From positions 26,290,293-26,354,292 of the forward strand of contig OZ024802.1 of assembly GCA_964017045.1 (NCBI GenBank): a DNA stretch of 64,000 nucleotides, given 5' to 3'. Under the pieces are notes generated by a model. The model worked only from the letters and a program-made list of their open reading frames with translations. It made no database searches and was not told the origin of the DNA. This document shows, piece after piece, positions 59,968-64,000 of the stretch (position 1 is the first letter of the stretch; every line of letters begins with the position of its first letter). A program made the position numbers and the translations under genes. Source of the DNA: Omphiscola glabra (lineage: Eukaryota > Mollusca > Gastropoda > Lymnaeidae).

Positions 59968-60422
59968 TTGATAATAATAATAATAATAATGAAGTTTATT
60001 TGAGAAATTTGAGAAATCACGCTTCATTCCCAAAGGCTCGAAGCGCGTTACAAGGTTCGATGTTCGAGAGGCATCACTGCTGCCAGTTAGGCGCATGTGA
60101 ACTCCATCTCCCCATCTCCTGGGTTTGAATTCAGAGTTGCCTTCTCTTAGATGAGTTGCCGTCCAAGGTTAACGAGTCCCATCCACCCGGGAGTTGCCGG
60201 AATGTTTCATTGTATCAATGTTATCCGCCTATCGGGACTCCATCGCCGGGTTTGAATTCAGAGTTTCCTTCTCTTAGATGAGTTGCCGTCCAAGGTTAAC
60301 GAGTCCCATCCACCCGGGGTACTGGTGGTGTGTTTGCTTGACTGGGCTTTGGCGGGGATTGAACTCCAGACCATCAACTTGAGATTTTGCTCAGTTTAGA
60401 CCACTCGGCCACCCAGCACCCG
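59968..60422 (-). mobile_element. tRNA-headed SINE with LINE-like tail
   Basis: Minus strand: a head GGGTGGCCGAGTGGTCTAAA with an A box and GGAGTTCAATCCCCGCC as B box, like tRNA-Leu. A body follows with an internal ~75-bp duplication (60117-60198 and 60245-60320). The tail GCGCTTCGAGCC, TGGGAATGAAGCGTGATT and (TTA)n matches the LINE at 48718-49085. Pol III boxes imply its own promoter. Confidence 0.8.
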
Positions 60423-60438
60423 ATGCTTACCTGGCAGT

Positions 60439-60613
60439 CAGTGGCGTAGCGAGCTTAACTCGCGCCTGGGGCACAATACCTTTTTAGCGCCCCCCAATAC
60501 CTTTTTAGCCCCCCCCCTATTCGAAAACCATACAATATTATAGTAAAATATACCATTTGGCGCCCATTTGTGAGTAGCGCCCGGGGCATGATGCCCCCCA
60601 CACTACGCCACTG
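60439..60613 (-). mobile_element. hAT-type MITE, family CAGTGGCGTAG, copy 3
   Basis: Inverse orientation. Perfect 8-bp duplication CTGGCAGT at 60431-60438 and 60614-60621. It is inserted in a degenerate tandem repeat whose unit contains CTGGCAGTAT. Confidence 0.93.
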
Positions 60614-60954
60614 CTGGCAGTATTCTATGTGTCGAGATCATTAAGGTGACCGCGCAGTATACTAGGTTTCGGTATAATTAAGGCTGACCAGGCAGCTTTC
60701 ATTTAGCTTCGGTACACCAGATCATATACGTTGCTATAAAGTATGACTTGACGTCACCCACAAGTCATTTTATCTATTCATGTTCAACGTCAGCTTATCA
60801 TCGATATCTTTATGCACCTTGTATCATAGTATCTGCTTTTACTTATGTCTACTTAAGAATCAGCTTTTAATATTATCCTCCAAACCCCCGCCCCGGCCAA
60901 CTTTTTTTTTCCTTTTCCCTCCTTCTATGGATATTCTCACGCCCTGGAATTGTT

Positions 60955-61215
60955 ACTTTACACTTGTTCTACCTTACACTTGTTCTACTTTACACTTGTT
61001 CTACTTTACACTTGTTCTACTTTACACTTGTTCTACTTTACACTTGTTCTACTTTACACTTGTTCTACTTTACACTTGTTCACTTTACCCTTGTTCTACA
61101 TTACAATTGTTCTACTTTACACTTGTTCTACTTTACACTTATTCAAATTTACTCCAATTCTACTTTACTGTTATTCTGTTTTACTGTTATTCTAATTTAC
61201 TCTTATTCTACTTAA
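60955..61215. repeat. 16-bp minisatellite, ~15 units
   Basis: Unit TTCTACTTTACACTTG. All three plus frames are open; the 169-codon frame (60780-61289) is mostly this array. Confidence 0.92.
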
Positions 61216-61289
61216 CAATTCTTCCCCAAATAAAGCTTTTCCAAACATTAACTCTGGTTGAAGTCTTGCTACCATCCGTTGTCGTCTAA

Positions 61290-63169
61290 AATAATTTTTT
61301 TTTTACGATCGTTTGGCAGTGAAGTAAAATAAAACATTGATTTTTTTGTTCCATCATTCATTTTATTATGATCCATCCATACTTCGACAGATGCACCCAG
61401 AGGGGGGGGGGGGGGGGCTCTTTCTACCCCATGTGTAGACGCCACTGTATGTAGCTATAGTGACTGGCATGTCGTGGGAGATTCGCAGTTGCCTCGCGAG
61501 ATATTCATTGATTTGAAGACATAAGCAATCGATGTATTTGGTCGGGGTTCGATGGGTGGGGGGATGAGTTTGGTTGGGGGGGGGGCTATTTACCATCAAG
61601 TGGTGATGGTAGCTAAAATACTCTCCACGCGGTTAAACTCTAAAACAGTTTTACTAAGATGTGTCCCCTTGGTGAAATGGACGCTATCTGTTAGATACTA
61701 ACCACATGTGCTCTCGATTACTAAATTTTAGGAACGCAATTTAGTGAGTGGCAAGATGGTTATAACCGCCTATATAATATCTGTAACACAACGAGTTAAT
61801 GATACTCAGTCACATGACTGTATTATTTATTCCTTTGCATGGTGGCGTAGTGATTTGATCATAGGATGAGAATAAGGGGGACTAGTTTTTGTGGCGAATG
61901 AGTATATCATGATTTTACAGAGAAGAAGGCTGGACGCCATTGAGGGTGCACGTTTTGTTGTCAGAGAGAGAGGGTTAGAGGGAAGCCATATTTCAATGTG
62001 ATGTGAATTCATTGATAGAATATTAAAGTATGAAATTTTCTTATGTTATATTGTAACTACATCTGTTACATGGATTTAATCAAAATAGCGAGAGTTTTTT
62101 AGTTTTCTCACAATTCACCATAAAATGTATATATACATATATATAATGACGATTGAGTGCTTTTATTGCGCTTGTGTCTATGCGACTTTAGCATACTCAC
62201 AGCATTACGATATTCTATAAATCTATTTAATGGAAAAAAAATATATCAAAGTTAAATTAATTGGAAAATATAATTATTGTAGGCCTACATTTCACATGCA
62301 CCCTTACAAAGAACATGTTCTTCAGTGTACCATGTATTGGTAAATGCAATTTCATTAACGTATCTATTTTTAGCGAGACTAATTGATAACAATTGTCCTA
62401 CTCTTTTTAACTCCACCATTTTTAGGAAATCCTCAATTTCAGGAAAAGAGATCTTAATAAACAAAAAAGGACAGGGGTGGTTTTATTAGTGTGCGCGCGT
62501 GTTTGTTTGAGTTTTAAAAGTTACCCCGACCACCTTAACAGCAAAATGGACGCAGTCGATTAATGCAGCCATTTGTTTGAACACGTTGGCTCTGGTCGCA
62601 GATCGCGCGACCCGTCATTTCTTGGCTTATTGACACGGTCCCAGCACTGACCAGCAGGTAATCCTGACCCACGCACCTTATCTAAGGGAATTCGATGGTG
62701 TTTACGGCCTTTCGGATCGTAAGGGTAATCCGGACGCGTGATGGGATTATGGGGGTGGGGGGATGGGGGGGCCGTCGTTCTATAATGACGTGATAAGAAG
62801 TAAATTTGAACGTCCCTTTGTATTATAATATACGAACTAAATGTTGTCGTTTTTTTTAAAAAAAGGAATGTGCTAAAGGGCTGAAGGGGGTGGGGGAGTC
62901 AGGTCGTTGATTGATGGACAGGATGATGTTCAAAGGCGCGTGGCAGACAGGCGCGGGGAGAGAGGTTGGGCTTGATTCTGAGACCCGCTCAGTGACAGCC
63001 GTCCTGTGGTAGGTGGACCTGGGGTACAACCCTCTTTTTAAAAGTATATTTTTTTTTAAAAATCCTTTGGTTGGTTACAACTTTGTGAATGGAGACGGAA
63101 AAGTCTTGGAGTGATAGCCCCGCGGTGTTTACATCGGGTCCTCATTTCTGGTGTTTTTCATGACCGGAG
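61290..63169. other. Region upstream of gene C, few repeats
   Basis: Less repeat-dense than the preceding 40 kb; G runs at ~61401 and 61577. GC-richer blocks at 62570-62760 and 62930-63010 may be regulatory. No gene recognised. Confidence 0.4.
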
Positions 63170-63177
63170 TATATAAA
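63170..63177 (+). promoter_or_regulatory. TATA-like box upstream of gene C
   Basis: TATATAAA followed ~25-30 bases later by GC-rich sequence, about 750 bases before the gene C start codon. If it is the promoter, the 5' UTR is long or spliced. Confidence 0.3.
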
Positions 63178-63922
63178 TGTTGTGTTGCCCGGGCGTCGGA
63201 CAGTGATTTGAAAACATATTGATTTCTCGAGGCAAGTTAACGAGTTCTTTGACTTAAGACGAAAGCTCTACTTCAGATTAATTTTGATGGTGTTGAATTG
63301 GTTGTTTAAGTCGACCGCCCGACTGCATTAACCTTTACGATTTCTTCATCGATCGTGCGCACCGTGGACTGCTCTGTGTACGGATGACTGCTCAGTGTAC
63401 GGAGCACTGCTCTTACGAGAATCAAAGCGATCTTATTAGAAGAAAAAATTGAAGTGTTATATTCGACTTCGAATCAAATAAAATGATTTTAATACACTAC
63501 TGAAAAACAGGACGATTGATTAATATAATTTTTTTTTTGTTGTTGTTGATATAGTTGCTTCAAAAATACTCGACGAGACATGATTACCGCGGTAATGGAT
63601 CTTCTAGAGATGGGTTGAACTTTTCTGTCATCATGTTCATTTTATTTCAAAATGCCATTTTCTCTTAAATTTTTACTATAACCTTCTCTCAATTCTGTAG
63701 AGTTTAAGTAAGCAAGTTTTATCGAGAAAGATTTATTTTTTTCAAATTCTAATGTATTTTTTTTTTTTTTTTTAAATTGACGTAAAAAAAGACCCTCGAA
63801 ATTCTATTATTGGTAAATGAAGTTCGTTCCTGTTCATCTCTGCTCGGCAAAGTTGTTGTCCGCGAATTCATTGAGATCATCGTGCATATACTTTCAAGGC
63901 TAGACGGGTTGCTTCGCGAGCC

Positions 63923-64000
63923 ATGGCGTCGCTTTTAAACAGACCCGCCGCTGCGGTTGTGCTGACGTGCATGGTGGTGGCTGCACGCGCGTTCCTCGCG
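63923..64000 (+). CDS. Gene C, 5' end only: secreted or membrane protein
   Basis: ATG in a strong context (GAGCCATGG) opens 26 codons with no stop: M-A-S-L-L-N-R-P, a hydrophobic core A-A-A-V-V-L-T-C-M-V-V-A-A, then A-R-A-F-L-A. This is a classical signal peptide with a plausible A-x-A cleavage site. The window ends before the mature protein, so the function cannot be named. The local rise in GC supports a real exon. Confidence 0.6.
   Translation, partial: MASLLNRPAAAVVLTCMVVAARAFLA

Noticed and set aside
60340..60422. tRNA-Leu gene on the minus strand
   Set aside because: A and B boxes are present, but the sequence continues into a SINE body and LINE-like tail, so it is a SINE head, not a functional tRNA gene.

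Overview
The window reads as genomic DNA from a mollusc, most likely a gastropod. The evidence is AT-rich sequence, multi-exon genes with canonical GT/AG introns, non-LTR retrotransposon tails, a tRNA-headed SINE, several families of short hAT-type elements, and about 28 minisatellite or microsatellite arrays. My rough hand count puts tandem arrays at 9-10 kb of the 64 kb. The snail assignment is an inference; no species-diagnostic gene is present.

Genes sit mainly in the first 20 kb. Gene A (+, 2180-7733) is a small predicted type I membrane protein of 129 aa, or 118 aa if a 33-nt microexon is skipped. Gene B (-, 19934-11067) has seven exons and encodes a 302-aa predicted type I membrane C-type-lectin-like protein: signal peptide, CTLD, Thr-rich stalk, a D-C-x-C-x-C-x-H-T module, transmembrane helix and short basic tail. 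The two are convergent paralogues. They share the C-x-C-x-C module, the basic R-R-K / D-x-R-P-S-A juxtamembrane box, the transmembrane helix and the intron phases around them. In gene B, four exons carrying the whole lectin and stalk block are inserted as a phase 1-1 cassette where gene A has only an optional 33-nt phase 1-1 microexon. This modular pair is the best candidate in the window for an under-described system: lophotrochozoan membrane receptors in which ectodomains are swapped onto a common anchor. A third gene starts at 63923 with a signal peptide and runs off the right edge.

From 20 kb to 63.9 kb I see no convincing host gene. This region holds minisatellites (16- to 53-bp units), C/G homopolymers and mobile-element remnants. 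Seven copies of a ~200-bp hAT-type element closely resemble the SPIN (Space Invader) non-autonomous transposons; four have perfect or 7/8 target-site duplications of 8 bp. A second hAT-like family (ends CAGTGGCGTAG) has three copies, all with perfect 8-bp duplications, and two further families have one clear copy each. There are CR1/L2-like LINE 3' ends, other LINE C-terminal remnants, and a SINE whose 3' end matches one of the LINEs. An AT-rich interspersed repeat (here R1) recurs at least six times and carries two nested insertions, a MITE and a fragment encoding a SAP-like DNA-binding motif.

Everything rests on reading the sequence by eye. Splice sites come from consensus, frame and phase; array boundaries are approximate to a few bases or, in degenerate arrays, a few tens of bases; repeat family names come from recognition of termini, not from a search.
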